Origin: a virus
IMG/VR virus record: IMGVR_UViG_3300010885_025649
Coordinates: 62,001-126,000 of that record
Length of the DNA: 64,000 nucleotides
Strand: one strand, 5' to 3'
Below the pieces are notes generated by a model. That model was not told the origin of the DNA and made no database searches. It saw nothing but the letters and a program-made list of their open reading frames with translations. This document shows positions 1 to 9,016 of the stretch, in pieces (position 1 is the first letter of the stretch; each line of letters begins with the position of its first letter). Both the position numbers and the translations under genes were made by a program.

Positions 1-440
1 ACTTTACTGTAGGAAATAGAATTAGAATTGTTGATGAAGTACAAACCATAGCTACTATAGTTAATGATAGTCAATTAACTACTTCAAATGCTTTTAGTAT
101 CTTTAATAAACAAACTTATGGACAGGTTTATAATTTAACTGGTTGCACTTTTAAAGCACAAATAAGAATTGGAGATAATACTACCGAACTAATAGCAACA
201 TTCACAATAACAATAACTAATGCTTTTAATGGAACATTTGAACTAATCTTACCGGCAATAACAACTGCCAACATTAGTCCGGGTGTTTACCAGTATGATT
301 TATTTATAACATATACTAATGGAGATGTTAGTAGACTTTTATATGGAGATGTTACTGTATTAGCTCAAACAACAGATCCATCAGTAAATAGTAATACAGG
401 TCAGGCCATTGGATTATTACTAGCACTCACACAAGCATAA
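1..440 (+). CDS. Baseplate/tail-type beta-rich protein, C-terminal part
   Basis: The gene enters from the left edge in frame (first full codon at 3) and stops with TAA at 438-440. About 145 residues are visible. It is rich in Thr, Ile and Asn. The core (AQIRIG, then YQYDLFITYTNGDV, then YGDVTVL) follows the pattern of BppU-type N-terminal domains of phage baseplate upper proteins: two beta-strands, a tyrosine-bearing turn and a closing strand. The next gene starts 9 bases downstream in the same direction, so it belongs to the virion cassette. The family call is by pattern only; it could equally be a tail-fibre adaptor. Confidence 0.6.
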   Translation, partial: FTVGNRIRIVDEVQTIATIVNDSQLTTSNAFSIFNKQTYGQVYNLTGCTFKAQIRIGDNTTELIATFTITITNAFNGTFELILPAITTANISPGVYQYDLFITYTNGDVSRLLYGDVTVLAQTTDPSVNSNTGQAIGLLLALTQA

Positions 441-449
441 GAGGTATTC

Positions 450-1559
450 ATGTCAATTCAAGTAACACCAGGATCAGGAGTTAGCGTAGCCACAGATCTA
501 GCTGCTGGAGATAATTACCAAATAGTTAAATTAAACTGGGGAGACCTGGGAGCTACACAGCCAGCTACCTTAAGCAATCCATTCCCTATGCAAGCGCCTA
601 ATGGCATCCTAACTCTTCATACGGATGCAACTCCTGCTACTCAAACTATTACTGCTGCTGATGTGGCCTCTTCAACGGGTAGTGGAGCTAACTCTCAGAC
701 CATTATTACGGGAACACCCACAGCTAACTCTACTGCAACTTTTACAGTAAGTAACTATGATACAGCAACTGTACAAGTTACAGGTACTTGGGTAGGAACA
801 TTACAAAGTGAAATCTCTTTAGATGGTGGAGTTACTTGGTATTTAAGAACTGTACACCAAGCAGGTACTACAAGTTATACTACCTCATTTACTGCTAACT
901 TTGCTGGCGGTGTTGTAGTTGGTGGCTATACTACTTATAGAATAAGATGTACAGCATATACTTCCGGAACCGCTACCGTAAAACTTATCACAAGTCTAAA
1001 CCCTAATCTAGTACATATTTCCAGTGGATTACCTCCGGGTACTAATAGTATTGGAGCTATTACTAATACTACATTTGCAGCCACTCAAAGCGGCACATGG
1101 AATATCGGAACGATAACTACATTACCCTCATTACCTGCTGGAGCAAATGCTATTGGATCTATTACCAATACCACCTTTGCATCCACACAAAGTGGCACAT
1201 GGACAGTAAGAACGCAAGACGGCGCTGGAACAGCTTTAACCTCTACTAGTGGAGTATTAGATGTTAATACTAAACCCACTATTAGCTTTACTACTCCCAG
1301 TGCTACCGGAGCTACTGTTACTACAACAAGTTCCACAGTATTAGCTTCAAATGCTAGTCGTAAATATGCTTCTATTATTAATTATGGAGCTGTGGATTGC
1401 TTTCTTAACTTAACTAGTGCCGCCACATTAACTACAGGTATATACCTTAAAGCTGGTGGAGGTCAATATGAAATTACCACAGGAACACTACATGGATTAG
1501 CAGTTACAGGAATTGTAGCCAGTGGAACAACAACACTTTGTATTTTAGAAGGAACCTAA
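450..1559 (+). CDS. Beta-rich virion protein (tail fibre/adhesin type)
   Basis: A 369-residue protein composed mostly of Thr, Ser, Gly and Ala with hydrophobic alternation, typical of phage fibres. Around residues 198-255 it has two near copies of one unit: (I)GAITNTTFAATQSGTW, then (I)GSITNTTFASTQSGTW. Such ATQSGTW units recur in phage tail proteins. The C-terminal part (about residues 280-369) looks like a compact beta domain that could contact a receptor. It has an AGAGGT-type ribosome site before ATG 450 and lies 9 bases after the previous gene. No enzyme motif was seen. The exact role is unknown. Confidence 0.65.
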   Translation: MSIQVTPGSGVSVATDLAAGDNYQIVKLNWGDLGATQPATLSNPFPMQAPNGILTLHTDATPATQTITAADVASSTGSGANSQTIITGTPTANSTATFTVSNYDTATVQVTGTWVGTLQSEISLDGGVTWYLRTVHQAGTTSYTTSFTANFAGGVVVGGYTTYRIRCTAYTSGTATVKLITSLNPNLVHISSGLPPGTNSIGAITNTTFAATQSGTWNIGTITTLPSLPAGANAIGSITNTTFASTQSGTWTVRTQDGAGTALTSTSGVLDVNTKPTISFTTPSATGATVTTTSSTVLASNASRKYASIINYGAVDCFLNLTSAATLTTGIYLKAGGGQYEITTGTLHGLAVTGIVASGTTTLCILEGT

Positions 1560-1561
1560 TA

Positions 1562-4249
1562 ATGCCAGTACGTAATTCAACACAACCAACAAATAGTCAA
1601 TTAGCTTCAGCAATTGCTCAGTATAATCCTGGGGGAATTGCTCTATTAGATAACCGCGGTAATACAGTTAGAGATACTACTAATCCCACAGTAGTTATTG
1701 GCTCAGGTACCGGGGGTAACTATCCTACATCAGCTATTAGTAGTCCTGTCGCAGGGGTACCATTATTTCCTTGGTTAAGAAATGCTAATAGATTAAATAC
1801 TTGTTATAGTTATTCTCATGGTGCTATAGAAAGAGCAGAATCAATTGCTCCCGCTTATAACGCTATAGAAAGTAATGCTGTAAGTAATCCTAATACTAAA
1901 GGTAATGTAAGAGTACATTTCTATTCAGATGCCCCTCAAATAGGTTTCGTTGTTAGAGGTCAAGCAGGTTTACAATATAGAGTTATTGTAGAAGGGGTTG
2001 AGAGATTATATACAGTAGCCGCACCAACAGCAACTGCCCCTTTATGTGTATCAGGTAGTACAACTACAGCTAGATTAGCAGCTAGTGAAGGTAGTGGAAC
2101 AAGTTATACAGGCCAATACTTTACTATTGTCGGTGGAACAGGAGCAGGACAAGCATCTAAGTTAATTACTTCTTATGTAGCTAATACTCAAACAGCAACA
2201 TTTAGTGCTCTTACAACCGCACCTGATACAACTTCTGTATATGTAATTACTGTAGCGCCTATAGTAGTTGGTTCTTCAGCTACAGCATTTGTAATTCCTA
2301 CAGCTTCCGCTTTGTATTATGAAATGCTTATGGATTTTAGCGCAGGTACTGGAAACGTAGATAGAGAATTTATTGTAGAAATTACTGGTGGGTACTTCTT
2401 TGGAGTTAACGTAGCAGGAGTAGCTGTAGGTACAGCCGGAGCAGTTAATACTATTTATTCTGTACGCCCTGCACCCATCAGAAGAGCAGGTAGAGGTTTA
2501 GTTATAGGAGATTCATTTACAGAATCTTCTTATGCTAAAGGTAACTTACAAACCTTAGCAGGTTACTTTGGAGACTTTACTGGATTAGATGCTATTAATG
2601 CTGGAGTAGGATCTACTGGCTATTTAGAGCCAGGAACTATTAACCTGGCAACGGGCGGCGCAGCTATATATCGTAAGATGAATACTATGGATAGAATGCT
2701 ACCACCTCCTGCAAATCCGGCATATCCTAATGGAACCAGTTGGAGAGTTAGATTTAATGAAGCTAATACTGGTGCCAGCGCTAACTTTGATTTAAGTTAT
2801 GGTGGCCAATCTACAGCAGTCACATTTACAGCAACTACTAATGGAACTACATCTGTTACAGGTATTAGTAGTACTTCTATAGGAAGTAACACTGCCGGAC
2901 TATGGCCAGGAATGGTAGTTACGGGTACTAATATTACAGCAGGTACAACTATAGCTACAGTAAGTACAAATAGTATTACTTTAAGTCAAGTTGCTAGTGG
3001 ATCAGGTACACAAACCTTAACCCAATCATTACCCTTTACAACTACTGGAGGTAATATTGGCTTAATGCAATTAGCATTATCACAAATGAGTAGTGTAGGT
3101 AGAACAGTATTAGGTACCTTTACAGGAACTATTTCTAATAACGGTACTACAATAACTAGCATCAGTCCTGCAACAGCAGGTTCTGGTAACTTAGTTGTGG
3201 GCGCGACTATTGAGTGGTTTAATATAGGGACTGGAGTACAAGTATTACCTATAGGAAGTCAAGTAGCTTCGGTTGTAAGTAGCTCTTCTATTACAGTTAA
3301 TGGTGCTGCCGGAAATGCATCAGCACAAACCACTACCACCTTTTATATAGTTACTTATCAAGTAGATGTCTTTGGTCCTTGTTATACTTCAAGTCCTATT
3401 GTAATGTTCAGAAACCCAAGTACTGCTAGCGGAACACTAACAGCTAACTCAGCTAACATGACCTGGACTTCTAGTTTAAGCTCTGCAATTAGTGTAACTC
3501 AATATGTAGGAGATTTAGTACAAAACTTCCAATATAATGGTGCTGGACAAGCTTTACCTATATATGCCTTATTTACTGTAGGCCATAATGATATAACTAC
3601 TAAAAACACTAACTGGGTTAAGAGCACAATACAAACTCAATGCGCTAGTTTATGGGGAACTATACAGAAGTTATATCCTAATGTTACTGTAGTAGTTGTA
3701 GGTGTAATGTGGTTAGGAAGTTTAAGTCCAGTAACTACATTTACTGTTAACAGTGCTACTGTAGCTGCAGGATCTACAAGTATTACAGTAGCATCTAACG
3801 CTGGGGCTACCGCTGGTATAGGATTATTAGGATTTGGCTTAGATGCAGGAACAACTATAACTGGTACTGGAACAGGAACAATTACAATTAATAAACCTAC
3901 AGTTGGTGCTATTCCGGTTAACACAGTATTATATCATGGTACTGTTGCAGATACACATTGTGCATTACAAACCCAAGCGCCACTAACACTAAATACAATT
4001 AATGGACAAGTACCCTTTATAGATACTTACTTCCCTGATTTCTGGTTAACTGGTACAGGAAGTAGAGGTACATTTACTACAGGTATGGCTGCGCCTGGAG
4101 TTAAAAATGATGGAAATTCTGATATCTTATGTTCAGCAATTGATGGCGTTCACCCTGATGGATTAGTGGGACACTATTATTTGGGTAGACGTATTGCTGA
4201 TGCATTTATTAGATTAGTCTGGGGACAACAAGTTCCATATGTTAAATAA
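1562..4249 (+). CDS. Tail spike with SGNH/GDSL hydrolase domain
   Basis: An 895-residue protein. The start at ATG 1562 is chosen because it follows the previous stop by two bases with a GGAA ribosome site; an upstream TTG in frame is less likely. SGNH esterase blocks are visible: block I VIGDSFTES near residue 315, a following Gly block (GVGSTGY), block III VGHND near residue 673, and the catalytic Asp/His block DGVHPDG near residue 860. The catalytic triad is therefore complete. Between blocks I and III lie Ig-like Thr/Gly repeats of the GMVVTGTNI...TTIATVS...ITLS type, and another copy sits at about residues 720-780. The likely role is deacetylation of host surface polysaccharide during adsorption. 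Substrate is not deducible. Confidence 0.8.
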   Translation: MPVRNSTQPTNSQLASAIAQYNPGGIALLDNRGNTVRDTTNPTVVIGSGTGGNYPTSAISSPVAGVPLFPWLRNANRLNTCYSYSHGAIERAESIAPAYNAIESNAVSNPNTKGNVRVHFYSDAPQIGFVVRGQAGLQYRVIVEGVERLYTVAAPTATAPLCVSGSTTTARLAASEGSGTSYTGQYFTIVGGTGAGQASKLITSYVANTQTATFSALTTAPDTTSVYVITVAPIVVGSSATAFVIPTASALYYEMLMDFSAGTGNVDREFIVEITGGYFFGVNVAGVAVGTAGAVNTIYSVRPAPIRRAGRGLVIGDSFTESSYAKGNLQTLAGYFGDFTGLDAINAGVGSTGYLEPGTINLATGGAAIYRKMNTMDRMLPPPANPAYPNGTSWRVRFNEANTGASANFDLSYGGQSTAVTFTATTNGTTSVTGISSTSIGSNTAGLWPGMVVTGTNITAGTTIATVSTNSITLSQVASGSGTQTLTQSLPFTTTGGNIGLMQLALSQMSSVGRTVLGTFTGTISNNGTTITSISPATAGSGNLVVGATIEWFNIGTGVQVLPIGSQVASVVSSSSITVNGAAGNASAQTTTTFYIVTYQVDVFGPCYTSSPIVMFRNPSTASGTLTANSANMTWTSSLSSAISVTQYVGDLVQNFQYNGAGQALPIYALFTVGHNDITTKNTNWVKSTIQTQCASLWGTIQKLYPNVTVVVVGVMWLGSLSPVTTFTVNSATVAAGSTSITVASNAGATAGIGLLGFGLDAGTTITGTGTGTITINKPTVGAIPVNTVLYHGTVADTHCALQTQAPLTLNTINGQVPFIDTYFPDFWLTGTGSRGTFTTGMAAPGVKNDGNSDILCSAIDGVHPDGLVGHYYLGRRIADAFIRLVWGQQVPYVK

Positions 4250-4275
4250 CATTTATATTTACTAAGGATAAACAA

Positions 4276-4431
4276 ATGGAATTACTACAATTAAAGTTAG
4301 AGAACATTACTTTAAAGAAAGCACTACTACAATTACAATTCAATGGATTGGAAAAAGATGAAGCTGAGTTACTAGCTAAACTAGAAGAACTAAAAGCACC
4401 ACCAGCAGAAGAAAAGCTACCAAATACATAA
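4276..4431 (+). CDS. Small coiled-coil protein, last gene of the virion cassette
   Basis: A 51-residue ORF beginning MELLQLKLENITLKK and ending in an Ala/Pro/Glu-rich tail. Leu spacing over residues 3-42 gives a strong heptad pattern, so a short coiled coil is expected. It has an AAGGATAA ribosome site and lies 26 bases after the spike gene, before a bidirectional terminator. Small coiled-coil proteins in this place are often chaperones or assembly factors of the fibre upstream; that is inference. No family was recognised. Confidence 0.6.
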   Translation: MELLQLKLENITLKKALLQLQFNGLEKDEAELLAKLEELKAPPAEEKLPNT

Positions 4432-4436
4432 AAAGA

Positions 4437-4460
4437 AGCCGCTTATTAATTTAAGCGGCT
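4437..4460. terminator. Bidirectional terminator between convergent genes
   Basis: Inverted repeat AGCCGCTTA / TAAGCGGCT with a 6-base loop, with A-rich DNA on the left and T-rich DNA on the right. It can therefore stop transcription from both the + strand virion genes and the - strand gene block. It sits exactly at the strand switch. Confidence 0.85.
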
Positions 4461-4475
4461 TTATAATTTATTAAA

Positions 4476-4661
4476 TTACTGAGGGGGAGTAGCAGGCTTA
4501 TTACTATAATAACCAATAAGACCTACAAACAATGCTGCAAAGAAAGCACTAAGATTAGCAGGAATTAATCCAGCAGTACCCGCAGCAACAGCAACCAATT
4601 GTAGCAATCCAAATAAATTGGTTAGAATATTTGGAGTTAAGAAAGCAGCTAATTTGTCCAT
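4476..4661 (-). CDS. Small two-helix membrane protein, possible holin
   Basis: A 61-residue protein with two hydrophobic stretches (about residues 14-32 and 36-52) separated by a short Pro/Asn turn (LIPANLS), and a polar C-terminus YYSNKPATPPQ. Size and two-helix topology fit class II holins, which release endolysin by piercing the inner membrane. It is the first - strand gene next to the virion cassette, a common place for lysis genes. No endolysin was found in the window, so the role is tentative; any small membrane protein is possible. Confidence 0.55.
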   Translation of the reverse strand: MDKLAAFLTPNILTNLFGLLQLVAVAAGTAGLIPANLSAFFAALFVGLIGYYSNKPATPPQ

Positions 4662-4704
4662 GAGTATTCTCTAATCAGTACAAATTAACTATACTATAAA
4701 AGAT

Positions 4705-5916
4705 CTAGAGATAACTTAGCACATGAGGATTTACTTTACAAGCTTTAACAAACTGAGAGCCATTACCAACTAAGCGTAATCCTCCGGGATTAGTAGCTCT
4801 GGATAAAGCTGTGTAAAGTAATCCTGGAGTACGAGCACAATGTTGATTTCTAAAATCAACTTGGAGAGAATTAATAGATAAAGATTGACTCGAATGTGTA
4901 GTTAAAGCAAAAGCTAATACTAAAGGTAAATAGGTTATAGTACCAATAACTTTAAAGTCTAGCTTATGAAAATCATATACTTTATTCTGTCTAGAAACCG
5001 GATTAATAACTACCACAGCACTATTACGCAGCAATCGCACCACTACAGAATTTCTATAGAGTTCTTCTACAATAGCTAAATCCCCGTTACTAACACCAAG
5101 ATCAATATTATTAACCTTAATCATTACAAGCGCGCCTAATTTTAGGGATAGCTTCTCGGGAATATTCTTCCAGTTACTATCAACAACTCCTTTAACAATA
5201 GAGGCATATTCAATAATCTTACCAGTAAGTCTATCTAATCTATAAGTATTAACTTGATTAACTTCTTTATTAGTGGAAGCTAATGTAGTACCTACAAAGT
5301 CTGGATCTAACTGGGCATGAAACTTAATAACATCTTTAAAGTAATCAACGCTATCCAAAGCATTACCTTTTCTGACAAGATTAAGTGCATTAACAAAATC
5401 AACATCTGATTGGCGTTTAATCTCTGTTAGCTTAATCTGCGTAAAGTTTCTAAAACATGGTGCATCAATAATTAAATCTCCGTCTACACAAGGTAGTTGT
5501 CCTAGATCATATACTAAAAGAATTCCTAGTTTATGTTTAGAGTCTGCTCCCGGTTTAAGTCTAGTAGAATTATTTACATCTACTAATGCGCTATATATTA
5601 ATTCTAGTTGTTGTCCGGCTAACATAGAAGCTTCTTCAATAACTAGATATTTAACTCCGGATTCTCTTAATGATTTTAACCGGCCATGTAATTCTAGCTT
5701 ACGATAAGAAATCATTAAAGATTCCGTATCAAAATAGCCTAATAGTTTATTAATAGTAGTAGCATCTGGACTAATATTAACTGCACTAATCCCTGTAGTA
5801 CTACTTAATAAGGCAAACTTTGGAATATGTTCGTAGTGTTGCCTTACTAAGTAGCTTTTACCTGAACCCCCTGGTCCAGTCAAGGCTATAAATTGGTCTT
5901 TAAATTGATTCTCCAT
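4705..5916 (-). CDS. SF1B DNA helicase, Pif1/RecD2/Dda type
   Basis: A 403-residue ATPase. Walker A is GPGGSGKS at residues 14-21, Walker B is VIEEAS at 92-97, and a motif III-like region (LLVYDLGQLP) and a sensor-like ITEIKRQSD-type segment follow. The C-terminal part has the SF1 motifs V and VI: ALTTHSSQSLS and ALSRATNPGGL. The length and layout match Dda and Pif1-like helicases, which unwind DNA 5' to 3' at replication and recombination forks. The start codon overlaps the upstream 72-residue gene by 17 bases, suggesting coupled translation. Confidence 0.85.
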   Translation of the reverse strand: MENQFKDQFIALTGPGGSGKSYLVRQHYEHIPKFALLSSTTGISAVNISPDATTINKLLGYFDTESLMISYRKLELHGRLKSLRESGVKYLVIEEASMLAGQQLELIYSALVDVNNSTRLKPGADSKHKLGILLVYDLGQLPCVDGDLIIDAPCFRNFTQIKLTEIKRQSDVDFVNALNLVRKGNALDSVDYFKDVIKFHAQLDPDFVGTTLASTNKEVNQVNTYRLDRLTGKIIEYASIVKGVVDSNWKNIPEKLSLKLGALVMIKVNNIDLGVSNGDLAIVEELYRNSVVVRLLRNSAVVVINPVSRQNKVYDFHKLDFKVIGTITYLPLVLAFALTTHSSQSLSINSLQVDFRNQHCARTPGLLYTALSRATNPGGLRLVGNGSQFVKACKVNPHVLSYL

Positions 5917-6118
5917 TAATTGCTTTTTCCTTAGTCATACTAACACCATCATTATAACCCATATTAAACGCGAGCGGAATAACCTGCGTTGTTACTAAAT
6001 GTATAAGTCTCATAGCAAATATCTGCCGATTAGTATCATCAGGTTCCTTTGCTAAATTCTCAATCATCGGTTCTAACAATTTAGTAAAGCAATCAGTTAA
6101 ACCAGCGGGCACTTTCAT
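5900..6118 (-). CDS. Hypothetical protein (72 residues)
   Basis: A mostly helical small protein (MKVPAGLTDCFTKLLEPMIE...). It has no recognisable motif or membrane segment. Its 3' end overlaps the helicase start by 17 bases and its start follows the next upstream gene by 8 bases with a GGAACTCC-type leader. Co-transcription with the helicase hints at a replication-associated role, but there is no direct evidence. Confidence 0.6.
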   Translation of the reverse strand: MKVPAGLTDCFTKLLEPMIENLAKEPDDTNRQIFAMRLIHLVTTQVIPLAFNMGYNDGVSMTKEKAINGESI

Positions 6119-6126
6119 GGGAACTC

Positions 6127-6576
6127 CTATTTGGTGAATTGTGCGGTAACATCAAGCAAAGCTTTCCAACCAACTACACGGCCTAGAGTTTCTAGTGGAG
6201 TCGCTCTAGAAACTCCTACAAGGAATTCTTCAGAGCGGGCAGAGATAAGATTATATCCACGCAAACTACCATCTTTATTCTTAACCTCCTCACGTTCAAT
6301 AACCGCATATTCAAAAGGGTTTTGATTATACGCATACTGAAGAGCAGGAGCAATTAAAGGATTTATATAACTAAAAGGCATATTTATAAATCCCGGATTA
6401 ACTTTTGGACCTTTATATAAATAGTGATCAATTTCTCCTAAGAACTGAACATAAATAATATCTGTAGAAGTGTGATTAAAACAACCAGCACCAATAACAA
6501 TAGTCTTACACATGTCAACTAGATCTTGTAGTGATCCAGAGAAGAAGACTTGATTAACAACAGTATTAGTCATCAT
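6127..6576 (-). CDS. Hypothetical protein (149 residues)
   Basis: A soluble, mixed alpha/beta protein with a Gly/Cys-rich early segment (VIGAGCFNHTS) and a conserved-looking aromatic middle (FGEIDHYLY-like, INMPFSY). No catalytic signature was recognised. It overlaps the upstream gene by 11 bases. Function unknown. Confidence 0.65.
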   Translation of the reverse strand: MMTNTVVNQVFFSGSLQDLVDMCKTIVIGAGCFNHTSTDIIYVQFLGEIDHYLYKGPKVNPGFINMPFSYINPLIAPALQYAYNQNPFEYAVIEREEVKNKDGSLRGYNLISARSEEFLVGVSRATPLETLGRVVGWKALLDVTAQFTK

Positions 6577-6784
6577 TACCTTTTAGTAGTGTATAGTTAA
6601 GAGCACGTAGAGATTGATAAGTAGTCCACCCGGGATTACCCAGGTTATCTGGATTAGGTTTTACCAAGTGAGGAAAGTCTGTATAAGGTTGCCAAGGCTC
6701 GTCGGCCTTATGCCGGATATGTAACACGCGTTGAGTTTGGGAAAGCGAAGGAACAAACATCCAGCACATTTGACCTGAGAACAT
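6566..6784 (-). CDS. Hypothetical protein (72 residues)
   Basis: A basic/aromatic small protein (MFSGQMCWMFVPSLSQTQ...) ending TLLKGNDD. It overlaps both neighbours: one base with the upstream gene (ATG within TAATG) and 11 bases with the downstream gene. No known domain was seen. Confidence 0.6.
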   Translation of the reverse strand: MFSGQMCWMFVPSLSQTQRVLHIRHKADEPWQPYTDFPHLVKPNPDNLGNPGWTTYQSLRALNYTLLKGNDD

Positions 6785-7005
6785 TAGAGCACCTCTTCGT
6801 AGTTGATGGTTGCGAGAGTGTTGTTGTCGTCATCTAGGAAGTCATATTTACCTGGACTAATATATTGTATATCTTCAGGATTAATTGGTTCAATATAATA
6901 AGCCTCTCTATCCCGCTTTAATAGAATTCTATATTTATTAATCTTACCAAATGTAAAGGGCTTCGGTTCTTTAATCCAATTTGTGGTCACTTTTAGTTGA
7001 TGCAT
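6784..7005 (-). CDS. Hypothetical protein (73 residues)
   Basis: A small soluble protein with alternating charged and hydrophobic residues (KINKYRILLKRDREAYYIEPINPEDI), probably a compact beta-rich fold. It lies 55 bases downstream of thyX and its stop overlaps the next start. No family was recognised. Confidence 0.6.
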   Translation of the reverse strand: MHQLKVTTNWIKEPKPFTFGKINKYRILLKRDREAYYIEPINPEDIQYISPGKYDFLDDDNNTLATINYEEVL

Positions 7006-7060
7006 TATACAAATCCCAAGAGTTTAAATAAACATTATACCAATAAGAGTTTGGATAATC

Positions 7061-8989
7061 TTAACTAACCTGTAGCTCATTATAAGCTTTAAATGTTAGT
7101 GGAAAGATAGGTTCAGCAAGTTGTTTAAATGCTATAGCATATTGACGAATCTCCCATTGTGCATCTTCAGATAAACGTAATCCTAAGAAATGTAATAAAG
7201 ATCTTAGATTAAAAGTGATATATAAACTTGTATAAGTGCAATGTGGTAAAACTCCTCTAGCTTGTTCTCTACACACACCATTAGCTAATAACTGCTCATA
7301 TATTTGATAAGCTTTATTAACTTGTTCTGCATATAATTCTCGTACTAACTCTTGATTAATATCCGGATTAGATACACTAGATTGTCTATTAGTTTTACCT
7401 TGCCCTCGAAACTCTTTAGGAATATAAGCTTGGTTCTTGACTACAATATATCTTGCACTTTCCTGATTAAATGAGTTATGAACCACAATTCCATTAGCTA
7501 CAAAATTATGCCAAGGCTTTGTAACACACAAATCATAAGTATCTTGTTCTCCCATATATTCAATAGCAGTAACTTTAACGGGATGAGCTTTAAGTTTCTG
7601 GCCTATACGTTTATTTACTCGCACTCTAAATAAAACAGGTTTATTCAAAGCTTGTTCTGCAAAAGCAATTTCATTTGCTTGAGATTTATGAACTTCCATA
7701 TGACAAGATTTACAAAGAGTAATAAGATTATCAATGTCATAAGCTTTAGTTATATCAGCAGCAACTGGAATTATATGATGTGCATGAAGTATACTAGAAC
7801 CTTGTCCGCATTGTTGACAAGTATAATCATACTTTTCATGAACGACTTTAGCATTTAGTCTAGTCCATGCACCAATATTAGCCCGTTCAGTCGTAATACC
7901 CCCACGCCAGAAATTGTTCTTCTCGCCTACCTTTTGTTTAGCTCTAATTGATCTAACTTGGCGAGCTTCTGGAGTTAAGTTAATCTTATAACCAGTCTTA
8001 CCTTTATTCCAAGGAGTCTGATTTAGGAAGAGTTTATCTATTTCTTGTTTAGAGAATTTTAGATCATGTATCTTAAGCCATTTCCTAATAGTATGATAAC
8101 TACACTCTGCCTCTGACGCCATTTGTGCAACAGAATATCCATCTTGTCTACATTTCTGCATCCAATCATAATCTCTATATAATCCGCTACCAACAACAAC
8201 ATTACCATTAACCATAAAATAAGAATCTTTAGTCATAAGTACTTCATCATTTATTACTTGTACTCCAAGGGCATGTCCCATAGTTTGCCAACCTTCTGAA
8301 GTATAAACTTTATGATTAGTAGTCATAGTTAAAGTTTTATTATCTTCTAATGTAACTTTATATACTGGCTGTATACCTTGATAAACTACATCTTCAACAT
8401 GACCAGTTGTAAATAAACCAGTACTTTCATCTAAAACCCGCAGCCGCATATTACTAATTCGTTTCTGCTTACTACGAAATCCTGCAGGTAATTTACTATT
8501 ACATACTCTTTGTACTGTGGCCCAACCCACCCCAGTTTTATTAGCTATTTGTCTATAGTTAATATTAGCTGCAGCCATTTCTTTAATTTGGTCTACAACT
8601 ATTTGTGGAGTAGTTAATGGATGTTTTTCTCCAATATGCCAATCTTCATATAATTCTTTAATTGTTTTATTTAAAGATTTAGAAGTTACACCAGTATTAT
8701 TAACAAATGTAACTATAGTATCACCAGTAACACAACAACCAATACGATGTCTTAACATCTCTTGAACTACATATAATGGAGCGGTAGCTCTAAAGGTTAA
8801 TAGATTGTGTTCCACAGGGCTAAAATGTTTGTTCTTAAGTAAATATTTAATTAATTTATAATTATCTTCTTGTGATCTAACTTTAAGATCATTAGCTAAA
8901 GAAACTCTAGCTGCGGCGCAAATCATCGCATCATCACCGACATGCTGAATTAATTCAACATGACTAATATTATCTAATAAAGGATCCAT
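7061..8989 (-). CDS. thyX: Flavin-dependent thymidylate synthase ThyX interrupted by an intein
   Basis: A 642-residue precursor. After removing the intein the host protein is about 222 residues, normal for ThyX, which methylates dUMP to dTMP with FAD, NADPH and methylene-tetrahydrofolate. The ThyX signature RHRxxSxNxxSxRY is rebuilt across the insertion: RHRIG at residues 80-84 and SFNQESARY at 506-514. The N-extein also carries HFSPVEHN, an expected ThyX feature. The intein lies inside the active-site motif, a typical location for inteins. Its Cys1 is either residue 85 or 86: using Cys85 restores exact ThyX spacing, while Cys86 gives the classic CVTGDT start. The gene supplies thymidine nucleotides for phage replication. 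Confidence 0.93.
   Translation of the reverse strand: MDPLLDNISHVELIQHVGDDAMICAAARVSLANDLKVRSQEDNYKLIKYLLKNKHFSPVEHNLLTFRATAPLYVVQEMLRHRIGCCVTGDTIVTFVNNTGVTSKSLNKTIKELYEDWHIGEKHPLTTPQIVVDQIKEMAAANINYRQIANKTGVGWATVQRVCNSKLPAGFRSKQKRISNMRLRVLDESTGLFTTGHVEDVVYQGIQPVYKVTLEDNKTLTMTTNHKVYTSEGWQTMGHALGVQVINDEVLMTKDSYFMVNGNVVVGSGLYRDYDWMQKCRQDGYSVAQMASEAECSYHTIRKWLKIHDLKFSKQEIDKLFLNQTPWNKGKTGYKINLTPEARQVRSIRAKQKVGEKNNFWRGGITTERANIGAWTRLNAKVVHEKYDYTCQQCGQGSSILHAHHIIPVAADITKAYDIDNLITLCKSCHMEVHKSQANEIAFAEQALNKPVLFRVRVNKRIGQKLKAHPVKVTAIEYMGEQDTYDLCVTKPWHNFVANGIVVHNSFNQESARYIVVKNQAYIPKEFRGQGKTNRQSSVSNPDINQELVRELYAEQVNKAYQIYEQLLANGVCREQARGVLPHCTYTSLYITFNLRSLLHFLGLRLSEDAQWEIRQYAIAFKQLAEPIFPLTFKAYNELQVS
7475..8734 (-). 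mobile_element. Intein with HNH homing endonuclease in ThyX
   Basis: Covers precursor residues 86-505 (about 420 residues). The splicing N-block is CVTGDTIVTF, the B-block region contains TMTTNHKVYTSEGW, and the C-terminus is WHNFVANGIVVHN followed by Ser, so both junctions look intact. Two helix-turn-helix segments (around INYRQIANKTGVGWATVQ and YSVAQMASEAECSYHTI) precede an HNH nuclease core: CQQCG, then HAHHIIPV, then NLITLCKSCH. This nuclease would cut intein-free thyX alleles to spread the element. The HNH rather than LAGLIDADG type is less usual for inteins. Confidence 0.92.
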
Positions 8990-9016
8990 ATAACCTATAT
9001 ATATAATAAAGTATAA

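Noticed and set aside
3637-3924. Minus-strand open frame inside the SGNH spike
   Set aside because: Low-complexity mirror of Thr/Val repeats in the real gene; no ribosome site.
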